64,000 nucleotides of DNA from Burkholderia sp. OK233 (GTDB lineage Bacteria > Pseudomonadota > Gammaproteobacteria > Burkholderiales > Burkholderiaceae), in contig NZ_OCSR01000001.1 of NCBI RefSeq assembly GCF_900230185.1, forward strand, positions 3,286,001 to 3,350,000, written 5' to 3'. Numbering within the stretch: position 1 is the stretch's first letter; each line of letters begins with the position of its first letter. A program made the translations under genes and the position numbers. Shown here piece by piece: positions 51,821-60,713 of the stretch. The notes beneath the pieces were generated by a model. It was not told the origin of the DNA. It searched no databases and worked only from the letters and a program-made list of their open reading frames with translations.

Positions 51821-53310
51821 CGGACGATATTCCGTCGATTGGCGTTTTGCGTCGACGTGGTGCGCGACACGAGGGCGCCGAACTGGCTGGAGCCGGGCGC
51901 GGTGGTTGCAACGGGCGACATGCCGAGGGTCGTCGCGAGATCCGCGCGACCCGTGCCGGGCTGGATTCTACCTGGTAGTTCAGGCATGGCGGCCGGGCGC
52001 AAATGCGGCGGAGTCGGTGCGCGCCTCACCCGTGCCGGCAGCGCGCGCTGCAATCGCGCATGCGTTGCGATCATCAGTCCCAGGGCCAGGCCGAATATCA
52101 GCCCGGAGAAACGCGGCCCGAGCGGATTGCCGCCGATCGATGTGGCCGGTAGCGCGGCAAACAGCATGATGGCGCGGCCTAGCACCGGAAGCATGGGCGC
52201 ATCGGGAACCACCGAGCGCCAGTAGCGGTACGAGAAAAAGCAGATTACCAGTGCGGCCAGCGTCGCCAAAGGCATGGCGATACCGAACAGCAGTCCGCCC
52301 GCGAAGAGTTGATAGACCCAGAAATTGTGACCCGCCGGCCATTCGTTGATCGCGTAAAAATCTTTCTCGCTGATCTGGCCGGCAAGGTCCGGCAGGTAGA
52401 CGGGGGAATAGCGGTAGTAGTGTCCGTAGCCTTCGCCGAACAGCAGCGTTTCCGGCGACGCCGTCACCTGATCGTACTGGTCGCGCATCTCGGCGAGACG
52501 GGTGATCGTGGTTGGATCCTTGCCGGTGACGGTTTCCTCGGACGCGAAAATGCGCTGCGTCCAGTGCTCGGTGACGGTCGGAAAAGTCACTGCCACGATG
52601 CCGACCACGCCGGCCAGCACCGCACCGGTTATCACGCTGCGGGCGGCCGTGCGCCAGACAAGTTGGATCGACGGTGCGCTCAGTGCCATCGCAATGAGGA
52701 ACAGCAGGACCGTGCCGACCAGCAAACTGCGCGTCACGCTCAGCAACTCGACGATCACGCTGAGCGCGAACACCGCGATCGTGAAAAACGAAAAGCGTTT
52801 GGCGACGACGAATTCGTGCAGTAGCACGCCCTGCAGCCCGAGCAACGTCACGGAGATGATGCGAAAGCGTGCGTCTTCGAGGTCGCCGGCCGTGGCCAGG
52901 CCGTAGACGAAGGTAAACACGAGACAGATCACGTTGGCGACGAACACGGCTTTCTCGAACTGCGAGATTCTGTATTCGCTCCACGGACGGCAGGCCACGA
53001 GGTAGGCAAGCAAGAACAGCAGGAACGGCAGGAGAACGCGCAGATAGTTGCCGGTGTCGTTATCCTGAACAAACTGGGCGACGATGCTGCCGAGCACGCA
53101 CAGCAGCACGCTGAAGGTGACTGCCGAGCGCAGCCGCGAGCCGTTGTGAAAGCGTGGCGCGATCAGGGCGAGAGCGAGCCCCGCGGCGATCACGGGAATG
53201 ACGAATACGAACTGGACGAAGTGGCCTACGTTGGCGTCGGGCGCTTTATAGTCCAGCGCAAGCGGTAACAGAAATAACCATATCCAGAGCGTCGCATACT
53301 GATGGCGCAT
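51817..53310 (-). CDS. Wzy-like polysaccharide polymerase / O-antigen ligase family protein
   Basis: The 497-aa membrane protein has about 10-12 hydrophobic segments, a large periplasmic loop in the second half (about 300-375, containing EMRDQYDQVTASPETLLFGEGYGHYYRY and NEWPAGHNFWVYQLFAGG) and a cytosolic basic Pro/Arg-rich tail. The G(E)GYGHYY ... HN(F) arrangement fits Wzy_C/O-antigen ligase proteins. It would join repeat units in the periplasm. ATG 53310 has GGGGAGGAAT upstream; further upstream the frame is not membrane-like. Confidence 0.82.
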   Translation of the reverse strand: MRHQYATLWIWLFLLPLALDYKAPDANVGHFVQFVFVIPVIAAGLALALIAPRFHNGSRLRSAVTFSVLLCVLGSIVAQFVQDNDTGNYLRVLLPFLLFLLAYLVACRPWSEYRISQFEKAVFVANVICLVFTFVYGLATAGDLEDARFRIISVTLLGLQGVLLHEFVVAKRFSFFTIAVFALSVIVELLSVTRSLLVGTVLLFLIAMALSAPSIQLVWRTAARSVITGAVLAGVVGIVAVTFPTVTEHWTQRIFASEETVTGKDPTTITRLAEMRDQYDQVTASPETLLFGEGYGHYYRYSPVYLPDLAGQISEKDFYAINEWPAGHNFWVYQLFAGGLLFGIAMPLATLAALVICFFSYRYWRSVVPDAPMLPVLGRAIMLFAALPATSIGGNPLGPRFSGLIFGLALGLMIATHARLQRALPARVRRAPTPPHLRPAAMPELPGRIQPGTGRADLATTLGMSPVATTAPGSSQFGALVSRTTSTQNANRRNIVR

Positions 53311-53592
53311 TACTGATTCCTCCCCGTGCTGTCGATCCGCCGTCGGTTTAAAGCGGACAGTCTCGCATCGGGTCATTGTGCGGGAATATCCCCACGTGGC
53401 CGCTCCGTCCCCCCAGTTTCGTCTCCGATTGCCTGGGTTCTGGCGACAGTGGCAAGGGCGTTCCCTGCAAGACGCGCGCACACTTGTCGATGTTGTCGGC
53501 CAATGCCTTGATGTTGGCGCGCACGCACGCGTGCCGCCACCGAAGATGCAAAAAGGGACATGCGCCCACGAATGGCGACAGGGGAGAACAAT

Positions 53593-54741
53593 ATGAAATT
53601 ATTCGGCGGGGCGAGATCCGTAACAGCCGGTCGGGCCATCGAGCTGGATTTCGTGCGCGGCATCGCCATTATCATGGTGATGGGCTTTCACTTTCACGTC
53701 GTTCATACCGACAATTTCCTGCTCCAGATCATCGAGTACCCCCTGAAGAATTTCGGGCGCGAAGGCGTTAATCTGTTCTTTACGCTGAGCGGTTTTCTGG
53801 TTGGCGGCCTGCTGCTTCGACAGTACGCCGAAACAGGTAATGTCGACGCCAAGCGCTTTATCGTCCGGCGGATTTTCCGCATCTGGCCCGCGTATTACGT
53901 GTTGATTGCGTTTCATGTGCTGGCCGGGCGCCATCCGTGGAATACGTTTCTGGTCCAGAACCTGACCCACCTGCAGAACTATCTGGGTACCTCGATTACC
54001 CAGACCTGGAGCCTCGCGGTCGAAGAACACTTTTATCTCGTGCTGCCCGCGCTGCTGTTGCTGTTCGCGCGCTGGCGCCTTGGCGCGTGGACGATTGTCG
54101 GCGTGCTCACCGGAATCTGCGCGGTAGTGTTCACCGCGCGCTGCTTCGCAGTGGCGGGCGGCAACCTGGAAGGGGCATTCGCGTACACGCAATACCGCAT
54201 CGACAGTTTGCTGGTCGGCGTCATTCTGTCCGCGATCTACTGGATGAAACCGGGCGTCTATCATCAGATCGCGAAGCGCAAATGGTTGCTGGTCGCCAGT
54301 GTCGTGCTGCTGTGCGCATGGCTCGCCCTTGCGACGAAACACATCGCGCTCGACGAAAGCATCGGCTATACGATTCAGGCGCTCGGTTTCGCCGCGCTTA
54401 TCGTGTTCGTGCTGGAGTATTCGGGATCGTTCAGGACGTCGTGGGTGTATCGCGGGATTGCCTGGATCGGCCTCTATTCGTACGGCATTTACCTGTGGCA
54501 TTCGCTTGCGCTCGCCCCGGGCGACATGCTGATTCGCAAAGCGACCGCCATGGGTCTTGCGCCGAGCGTAATCTGGATCGTGGCGCTTACCGCGCAGTTC
54601 GCTTTCGCGATTGCGATCGGCTACGTGACCACACGCGCAATCGAGTATCCGTTCCTGCTGATGCGCAACGCGCTGTTCCCGGCAAAGCGCAACAGTTCGG
54701 TGCGCGAAGAAGTGCCTGTTGCCGGCGGCCAGTTGTCCTGA
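53593..54741 (+). CDS. Acyltransferase 3 family membrane protein
   Basis: The 382-aa protein has about ten membrane helices. Typical marks are RAIELDFVRGIAIIMVMGFHFHVVH with the conserved His/Arg region, FFTLSGFLVGGLLLR, RRIFRIWPAYY, and TWSLAVEEHFYLVLP. It transfers acetyl or another acyl group to sugars across the membrane. ATG 53593 follows GGGGAG. It is divergent from the polymerase gene (282-bp gap) and convergent with the GT4 at 54835. It is the second acyl-modifying enzyme in the locus after the WcaF-like protein. Confidence 0.9.
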   Translation: MKLFGGARSVTAGRAIELDFVRGIAIIMVMGFHFHVVHTDNFLLQIIEYPLKNFGREGVNLFFTLSGFLVGGLLLRQYAETGNVDAKRFIVRRIFRIWPAYYVLIAFHVLAGRHPWNTFLVQNLTHLQNYLGTSITQTWSLAVEEHFYLVLPALLLLFARWRLGAWTIVGVLTGICAVVFTARCFAVAGGNLEGAFAYTQYRIDSLLVGVILSAIYWMKPGVYHQIAKRKWLLVASVVLLCAWLALATKHIALDESIGYTIQALGFAALIVFVLEYSGSFRTSWVYRGIAWIGLYSYGIYLWHSLALAPGDMLIRKATAMGLAPSVIWIVALTAQFAFAIAIGYVTTRAIEYPFLLMRNALFPAKRNSSVREEVPVAGGQLS

Positions 54742-54834
54742 GTACGTTCAACCACCGTGTGCGGGCTGGCCTCGCGCCAGGCGCTCTGAGTTTCTGCCGA
54801 GGTGAGGGTGTGTCGAAGAAGGCGTGTTGCCGGA

Positions 54835-56025
54835 TCAGGCCATCTGCCGAAGCAAAGTCTGCTTGAATTGCCCGAGCGTATGCCGTGACAGCAGATCTTC
54901 GCGTGCCGCCGGAACGGCCTCGGGCTCGTGCGGCCACGAGGTCATGGTTTCGGTGATCGCTTTACCGATCGAGGCGGAACTCAGGTCCTTCAGAATCGGC
55001 CCCAGTTCGCAGCGCCGGCTGAACCAGCCGATCAGTCCGTCTTCCGTTGCAATCACGGGCTTGCCGAAGCGGTACGCCTGCACGAGCACGCCGCTCATGC
55101 CGTAGTGTCCCTTGTAGCCTAGCCAGACTGCGTCGCAGGCGGAGAACAGATCGCGCTCGACGTCGTTCGCAATGAACGAGTCGAGCACCAGCGGCGCGGG
55201 CGTGAGGTTGCGCACATGATTGCGCATGAAATGGCGCGTGCCCGCATCCTGCTCACCCGCGACGATCAGCGTGGGCGCATGCTCCAGACGCGTCAACGCG
55301 TGAACCAGTTCGTAGATGCCCTTGCGTTCGGTGATCGAGCCGTACACCAGCAGATAACGCTGCGTGGGGTCCAGTCCGAGACGCTCACGGGCCAGCACCG
55401 GATTTTCCGCGTGCTCGTCCGGAAACGGGTCGGCGACATAGGCGACCGCTGCGCTGTTTTTCGACGTATTGTGCGCGGACCATTCCGGCAGAGTCGGGTC
55501 GATCGTCAGCAGTGTGCGCAGCCCGACGGAGCGGATGGCGCGCTTGAAAAGCAGCGCCTTGACCGCATTCACAATCGGTCGATCCGGCGACTTGATGCCG
55601 ACCTTGTGGTGATGGAAGGTCGAGCGCATCGTGATGCCGATCCAGGGTGTCTTGCGAAAAGGCGAACCGAGAAACGGCAACGCATAGAAGAAGTAATCCA
55701 CATAAGGCACAACCACCAGCCTGATCGGCTGGGCGTGGCTGACGATTCGATACACGCGCTTGAAATAGCGGTGAAAGCGCGAGTACTGGTTCGACTGGCG
55801 CAACATCCCGCGGGGCCGCTCCTCGGGATCGACGAACGCGATCTGCAGATCCGCGCGGTTTGCGGCGACGATCTGTCTGGCGAGCCGATGGTCTTCGTTG
55901 GCGGATTCCGTTGCGAGGATGCAGGGATAGCCGGCTTCCGTGCAGGCCTGCATCGTCCACTCGACATAGCGCCAGCGATGGCCGCTGAGGTTGGGTTCCA
56001 CAATCAGGACGTAGTCTTGTTCCAT
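54835..56025 (-). CDS. Glycosyltransferase, GT-B fold (GT4-like)
   Basis: The 396-aa protein starts MEQDYVLIVEPNLSGHRWRYVEW. The C-terminal half has YLLVYGSITERKGIYELVHAL, PTLIVAGEQDAGT and a donor region GYKGHYGMSGVLVQAYRFGKPVIATEDGLIGW, which differs from classic GT4 EX7E motifs. The assignment to a glycosyltransferase is firm, but family placement is less so. It lies alone on its strand between the acyltransferase and the flippase, separated from the latter by a 349-bp gap. Confidence 0.82.
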   Translation of the reverse strand: MEQDYVLIVEPNLSGHRWRYVEWTMQACTEAGYPCILATESANEDHRLARQIVAANRADLQIAFVDPEERPRGMLRQSNQYSRFHRYFKRVYRIVSHAQPIRLVVVPYVDYFFYALPFLGSPFRKTPWIGITMRSTFHHHKVGIKSPDRPIVNAVKALLFKRAIRSVGLRTLLTIDPTLPEWSAHNTSKNSAAVAYVADPFPDEHAENPVLARERLGLDPTQRYLLVYGSITERKGIYELVHALTRLEHAPTLIVAGEQDAGTRHFMRNHVRNLTPAPLVLDSFIANDVERDLFSACDAVWLGYKGHYGMSGVLVQAYRFGKPVIATEDGLIGWFSRRCELGPILKDLSSASIGKAITETMTSWPHEPEAVPAAREDLLSRHTLGQFKQTLLRQMA

Positions 56026-56374
56026 TGATTCAGTGGTCTTCAGTGGTCGAATGCATTGTGGAAAAGCACCCTTGCGCCGGCTGTCCGGGGCGCTAGCTGA
56101 ACAACGTTAGCATCGGCGGCGTCAGTGAATCCGTCTATTTGACCCGTTCTGTGGGTAAACGTACTAGCGCGCAATGGCTTCGGCTGATCTGACCTAGCTG
56201 ATGGCGGTTGTTGCCGAATCTCTCGCGGTAAGGTCGTATATGGGATTCGATGAAAAAACTCGCCAGCTTGCTGGTGCAACCTAACAATTTATGCGCCGGC
56301 GGCGTTTCGCAGCGATGCATTGAATCGCTGCTCATGGCCGACTCAACGGCGCTCCGATTCGACGGAGATACAGC
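56026..56374. other. Divergent gap between GT and flippase
   Basis: 349 bp separating the leftward GT and rightward flippase genes. No gene, strong palindrome or sigma-54-like element seen. Base composition is slightly lower in GC than the coding neighbours, which fits a promoter region. Confidence 0.4.
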
Positions 56375-57628
56375 TTGCGGGCGATCAGGCTTCCGGCGCT
56401 CTCGATAGCGGCCAGCTTCGGCGCGAGCGCGGCGACGTGGGTGCTATTGCAGCAATTCGCCGTGCGTGGGCTCGTAGCAATCAAATTTCTTGCGATTGGC
56501 CGGATGCTCGGGCCGGCGGCGATCGGCAGCGTGAGCGTGGCCTTGCTCGCGGTGGCGATTGCCGAGGCGTTGTCGGACACAGGTCTCGCTCAAGCGGTCA
56601 TCCAAGGCGAACATCCACCGTCGCGTTCGCAACTCGGCGCGGTGTGGACCACACTGACCGCGCGCGGCGTGCTCATCTCACTGTTGCTGGTCGCGCTTGC
56701 ACCATTGCTGAGCAGTCAGTTTCATCTCAACGGTTCACTGGTGCTGATCCAGCTTGCCGCGCTGCTGCCGTTGTTGCGCGGCCTAGCATCGCCCACTTAC
56801 TACCTCGTGCAGCGCGAACGGCGCTTCCAGCATATTGCCGGCGTCGAGGTCGGGGCGGCATTTCTCGATTGTTCAGTCGGACTGGGGCTCGCGTATTTCG
56901 GCGCCGGGGCGGCTTCGGTGCTGCTCGGTCTCGTGGCCGGCGAAAGCCTGAAAAGCATCCTGACCTGGGCGACGATGAAACCGCGTCCGCCGATCCGCGC
57001 CGCATGGTCGGGCATTGGTCACTACGTGGGCTTCAGTCGCTGGATCTGGGCGAGCAGCGTGATCAACCTGCTGCTCAACCAGTTCGACAAGGTCGTGGTC
57101 GGCAAACTGCTCGGCCCGGCGCAACTCGGTAGCTATCAGATGTCGTCGCGGCTCGCGCAGATGCTGCTCGCCGACGCCGCCATCGCGATGTCGCAATACC
57201 TCTTTCCCACTTTCGCGGCACGTCATCGCCGGAGTCCGCAGGCCGCATCGCGGTTGATCAAGATTTATCTGCTCGTGATCGCGATCGGGCTGGCGGGGTT
57301 CGTCGCGGTGCTGAGGTTGATCGCCGAACCGCTCTTCTCGCTGATTCTCGGCGCGGCCTGGTTGCCTGCGGTGCCGCTGTTCAGAATTCTGGTGATCAAT
57401 ATGGCGATCGGCGCGTTGATTGCCGTGCTGGTCGCTTATCTGCGCGCGGTGGGTGACGCGAAGGCGACGGTGCATGCGTCGCTGATTCAGGTTGTCGTGC
57501 TGCTGGCGAGCGTGCCTGCAGCGGTTCATTGGTGGGGCGTGACGGGCATTGCCTGGTCCATGACCCTTGGCCTTGGCTGCGCCGCGGCGTGGATGCTGTT
57601 CAGAACGCTGACTGCAAGGACTTCATGA
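56375..57628 (+). CDS. Wzx-type oligosaccharide flippase
   Basis: The 417-aa protein has about 12 membrane helices of the MOP/polysaccharide flippase family. Seen are IGRMLGPAAIGSVSVALLAVAIAEALSDTGLAQAVIQ, INLLLNQFDKVVVGKLLGPAQLGSYQMSSRLAQM and AAWLPAVPLFRILVINM. It moves the undecaprenyl-linked repeat unit to the periplasmic face for polymerisation. The start is TTG 56375, the only start with a proper ribosome site (ACGGAGATA) in this frame; the nearby ATG 56335 is in another frame. The stop overlaps the next start (ATGA). Confidence 0.9.
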   Translation: MRAIRLPALSIAASFGASAATWVLLQQFAVRGLVAIKFLAIGRMLGPAAIGSVSVALLAVAIAEALSDTGLAQAVIQGEHPPSRSQLGAVWTTLTARGVLISLLLVALAPLLSSQFHLNGSLVLIQLAALLPLLRGLASPTYYLVQRERRFQHIAGVEVGAAFLDCSVGLGLAYFGAGAASVLLGLVAGESLKSILTWATMKPRPPIRAAWSGIGHYVGFSRWIWASSVINLLLNQFDKVVVGKLLGPAQLGSYQMSSRLAQMLLADAAIAMSQYLFPTFAARHRRSPQAASRLIKIYLLVIAIGLAGFVAVLRLIAEPLFSLILGAAWLPAVPLFRILVINMAIGALIAVLVAYLRAVGDAKATVHASLIQVVVLLASVPAAVHWWGVTGIAWSMTLGLGCAAAWMLFRTLTARTS

Positions 57629-58707
57629 TGCGCGTCTTACATCTGGTTCTGGCGCCGCGTTTGTCGGGCGCCGAAGTCCTCGCCAAGGATCTCGCTATCG
57701 ACCAAAGCGCCGAAGGCATGGCCGTGTGTGTAGCCTCGCTGCTGCCTGTGCACGCCGAATTCCTGACCTTGCAGGACGAACTGCAGCGGCACGGCGTGCA
57801 GTGCTGGTTTCCTTCACGGCGCAGGCGCCTCGCGGGCAAACTGTGGAATCTGTTCTTCACGGTGCGGCGGTTTCGCCCGGACGTGATTTTCGCGCATGCC
57901 ACGATTCCTTCGTTTTATGCGCGCGCGTTGCCGCTGCGGGTGCCGGTCGTCTACGTCATGCATTCGGCGACCAACGATTTCGAGCGACCGCTGTTCCGGC
58001 GCGTCGAGCACATTCTGTCGGGACGTGCCCGGGTCGTGATCAGCGTATCGCAACAAGGCATGACCGATTACGTGCAGGCCATCGGGCCGCATCCTTCGAT
58101 GACCGTGGTGCCCAACGGGGTCGACCTCGGCCGCTTCGCGTTCACCGACGGCGCCGAACATAACGGCCGGGCGCCCCAGGTCGTGCAGATCGGGCGGTAT
58201 GCGTCGGTGAAGAATCAGCTTCTGACCGTGCGCGCCTTCGGCCAGGTGCTCGAGCAGGTGGCGGACGCGCGCCTCGTGCTGTACGGCGTGGTCGAAGATC
58301 CGGATTATCAGCGCACCGTCATTGGCCTCGTGCAGGAGTTGGGGATCGCGCACCGGGTCGTGGTGGCGGGTCCGCGCACCGATGTGGCGAGCGTGCTGTC
58401 GGAGTCGAACGTGTTTGTCATGCCTTCGCGCTCCGAGGCGCACAGCGTGGCGTTTCTTGAAGCGTTGGCTTCCGGTATCCCGATCGTCGCGAGCAGGATT
58501 CCGTCGTTTGCCTTCGCGAACGGCTTTCCCGGCGTGCAACTGGTCGATACGGACGATGTGCCGTGCTATGCGGATGCCGTGGTCGCGGCGCTAGGGCAGG
58601 CGCGGGCGCAACGCTCGCTTGCCGGTCTGACGCTCAGGGATACGGCGGCCCGCTATCGGGCAATCGCGCATCAGGTCAGTAGCCATCTCGCCGTGCCGGC
58701 CCGCTAG
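57625..58707 (+). CDS. GT4-family glycosyltransferase, paralogue of 24249
   Basis: The 360-aa protein begins MMRVLHLVLAPRLSGAEVLAKDLA. It has VVPNGVDLGRF at the hinge, VVQIGRYASVKNQLLTVRAF and the donor site RSEAHSVAFLEALASGIPIVASRIPSF. Its motifs line up closely with the protein at 24249, including LSGAEVL, VMHS, VSQQ and the final domain. It is translationally coupled to the flippase (4-bp ATGA overlap) and ends the polysaccharide locus. Confidence 0.9.
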   Translation: MMRVLHLVLAPRLSGAEVLAKDLAIDQSAEGMAVCVASLLPVHAEFLTLQDELQRHGVQCWFPSRRRRLAGKLWNLFFTVRRFRPDVIFAHATIPSFYARALPLRVPVVYVMHSATNDFERPLFRRVEHILSGRARVVISVSQQGMTDYVQAIGPHPSMTVVPNGVDLGRFAFTDGAEHNGRAPQVVQIGRYASVKNQLLTVRAFGQVLEQVADARLVLYGVVEDPDYQRTVIGLVQELGIAHRVVVAGPRTDVASVLSESNVFVMPSRSEAHSVAFLEALASGIPIVASRIPSFAFANGFPGVQLVDTDDVPCYADAVVAALGQARAQRSLAGLTLRDTAARYRAIAHQVSSHLAVPAR

Positions 58708-58754
58708 TTTTTCGCCTCGACACGCCCTATTGCTTGCGCCGGGACACCTGACAT

Positions 58755-59759
58755 TCAGTGGTGGCTGATGGCGGAGCTGCGCTCGTCGGATGTCGTCTCG
58801 GGCGCGGGCGTCGACGGCCACGCGCTTGCCAGTTCGGACTCGCGCATCGCGAGGGTCAGCAGGCGCTGGGCTTCCTTGCTGCTCGAATCGACCTGCAGCG
58901 CATCGCCGGCTTTGTGCCAGACGCACGTCCATCGTGCGACATAGCCGCAACCTCGCGCCACGCTCAGGAGAGCGTCCCGCTGCTGTTCACGCGCGCTCAC
59001 GGTTTCGCGCATGCGCAGTGCGTCGGGGTTGTCCGGCTGTGCTGCGATGGCTGCCGCCAACCGCGCTTTCGTCGCCGACAGATTGTTCTGCTGCAGATTG
59101 GCGCGGGCGGACCTGATCTGTCTCGACGCGTCTACGGGAGGTTTGACGGGCAGGTTGTTGGTCTGGCCGCCCGGGTTGTGCTTCGCCTCGGCCGATGCAG
59201 TCATCGTGCGCCGCGGAACCGGCGGCGGAGCAGCGGGTGCCGGGACAGGAGGCGATCGCACGGGTGCGGGCTTCACGGGCCGTTGAGCAACGAAGACCGG
59301 CGCGGACCGCTGAGCAACGGCAACCGGCGGTTTGACGTGCTGGGTCCTCACTTTGCCGGACACCGCGATAGGGGTGCCGTCGTCCGAGTCGTTGGTGTGA
59401 ATGAAGCCCAGGTACACGGCGGACGCCACAACCAGCATCGACACGCCGAGCACGACGGGCTGGCGCAGTCTGTGCAGCACGGGGGTGGTGACCGGTGTCT
59501 CGCTAATGACGGAATACGGATCGGTTAGCGCTCGCGAAGATGGGCGCCAGATTCGCGGCGTCATCAGCCGGTTCGCCAGCATCGGCTCGGTGTCGCCCAG
59601 CGGCATTTTCAAGGGGGGAGGCGGCGTGCGGCGCGCGCTGAGCGAATCGACCGGACGCGCGCCGCACTCGGTGCACGGCGTAAAGCGACCGGCTAGCGGC
59701 GCACCGCAGTGCTCGCATTGGGGGTAATCATGCAGATCGGAAGTAACGTCGCTAAGCAT
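58755..59759 (-). CDS. Zinc-ribbon single-pass membrane protein
   Basis: The 334-aa protein has an N-terminal zinc ribbon (CEHCGAPLAGRFTPCTECGA, about residues 14-33: two CxxC pairs). One membrane helix follows (about 103-122, VVLGVSMLVVASAVYLGFI), then a long Pro/Ala/Lys-rich periplasmic linker and a C-terminal helical, possibly TPR-like segment (SARANLQQNNLSATKARLAAAIAAQPDNPDALRMRE). Function is unknown. ATG 59759 puts the ribbon at the N-terminus. It is convergent with the last EPS glycosyltransferase (47 bp), so it probably lies outside the locus. Confidence 0.75.
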   Translation of the reverse strand: MLSDVTSDLHDYPQCEHCGAPLAGRFTPCTECGARPVDSLSARRTPPPPLKMPLGDTEPMLANRLMTPRIWRPSSRALTDPYSVISETPVTTPVLHRLRQPVVLGVSMLVVASAVYLGFIHTNDSDDGTPIAVSGKVRTQHVKPPVAVAQRSAPVFVAQRPVKPAPVRSPPVPAPAAPPPVPRRTMTASAEAKHNPGGQTNNLPVKPPVDASRQIRSARANLQQNNLSATKARLAAAIAAQPDNPDALRMRETVSAREQQRDALLSVARGCGYVARWTCVWHKAGDALQVDSSSKEAQRLLTLAMRESELASAWPSTPAPETTSDERSSAISHH

Positions 59760-59839
59760 TGCCGTTTCGCAAATGGGCGTCGAATGCCGGCGCCACAATC
59801 AAGAAGAACCAGGCACGGCAGCGAGGCTTGCAATCGGGA

Positions 59840-60427
59840 TTACTGTGCGACGACGTAACCCCTTGCTTGCATGCACGCGCCATACGCGGCCCAATACTGT
59901 GTCATTGGCGGTTCAGGTGCCGGCAGCGGCGGCAGCTTCACGCCGGATGCCGCGGCCGTCTGCGCCGCCCCCGCTGCGGCCGTCTCCGAGGCGCTGTTAT
60001 CCGCGCTGGTTGCCGATGCCGGCGTGGCGGCCGCGGTCGTCGCGGTTGCTGTGGTCGAACTTGCTGTCTTCGTCGTCGCAGCCGTCGTTGCCGTGCTCAC
60101 GCCGGGTCCGCTTGCGGCAGGCGCGGCGGCGGCTGCGGGCATGCTTGCGCCAGGTGGGGTCGCTGAAAAACTGCTGGGGGGCAAGGGTGGCCGTGACGGC
60201 GCACCGGTCGACGATGTTTTGGTCGCCGCAGGTTTGCGCGGCGGAAGCTGCGACTCGTGCGCGATGTTGATCTTCGTCTGCTTGTTGGCAGTGGCGTAGC
60301 ACATCGCGGTGTCGATGCTGCGCTGATAGGCGCTTTGACTTCGGATGGGATAGATGAGCGGCTGCCATGCGAAAGCAGCACTGCTAAACACCCACAGCGT
60401 CAATGCCGTATATGTTCTGATTCCCAT
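59840..60427 (-). CDS. Secreted Ala/Thr-rich protein
   Basis: The 195-aa protein has a signal peptide (MGIRTYTALTLWVFSSAAFA) and a short conserved segment (YQRSIDTAMCYATANKQ). A long Ala/Thr/Ser-rich stretch (about 70-165) follows, and it ends with PPMTQYWAAYGACMQARGYVVAQ. The ending YxAYGACMxARGY is seen in small envelope proteins of this bacterial group. It may be surface or periplasmic; function unknown. ATG 60427 was chosen because it starts the signal peptide. It is 80 bp downstream of nothing obvious on its strand and precedes the zinc-ribbon gene. Confidence 0.65.
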   Translation of the reverse strand: MGIRTYTALTLWVFSSAAFAWQPLIYPIRSQSAYQRSIDTAMCYATANKQTKINIAHESQLPPRKPAATKTSSTGAPSRPPLPPSSFSATPPGASMPAAAAAPAASGPGVSTATTAATTKTASSTTATATTAAATPASATSADNSASETAAAGAAQTAAASGVKLPPLPAPEPPMTQYWAAYGACMQARGYVVAQ

Positions 60428-60653
60428 CGCAGTCGCTCCCGCAGCGATGTTTCGCCGTTCGCCGGCAATCGCGCTTCGCGGTACGTTCTCGTGACTGCTG
60501 ATTTTGCCGCTGAACGGCGGCTCACTGCCGCGAAGGCTGCTTTCTTGAGGGTAGCACCGCGCACCGTCGGCGCAAGGCGTCGTATAGCGCGCGAAAACGC
60601 CATCCTGCAGTCGAATCAAGACACTCCGGCGTGAAAGGGTGGAAAACGCGGCG

Positions 60654-60676
60654 AAAAGCCAGGGGAATTCCCTGGC
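60654..60676 (-). terminator. Terminator of the indolepyruvate oxidoreductase gene
   Basis: On the minus strand GCCAGGG-AATTC-CCCTGGC is followed by TTTT, about 40 bp past the stop of the leftward gene: a 7-bp perfect GC-rich stem with a short T-tract. Confidence 0.7.
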
Positions 60677-60713
60677 CGCCGCGTGCCGCCACTCTGACTG
60701 AACGACCAGGTTG

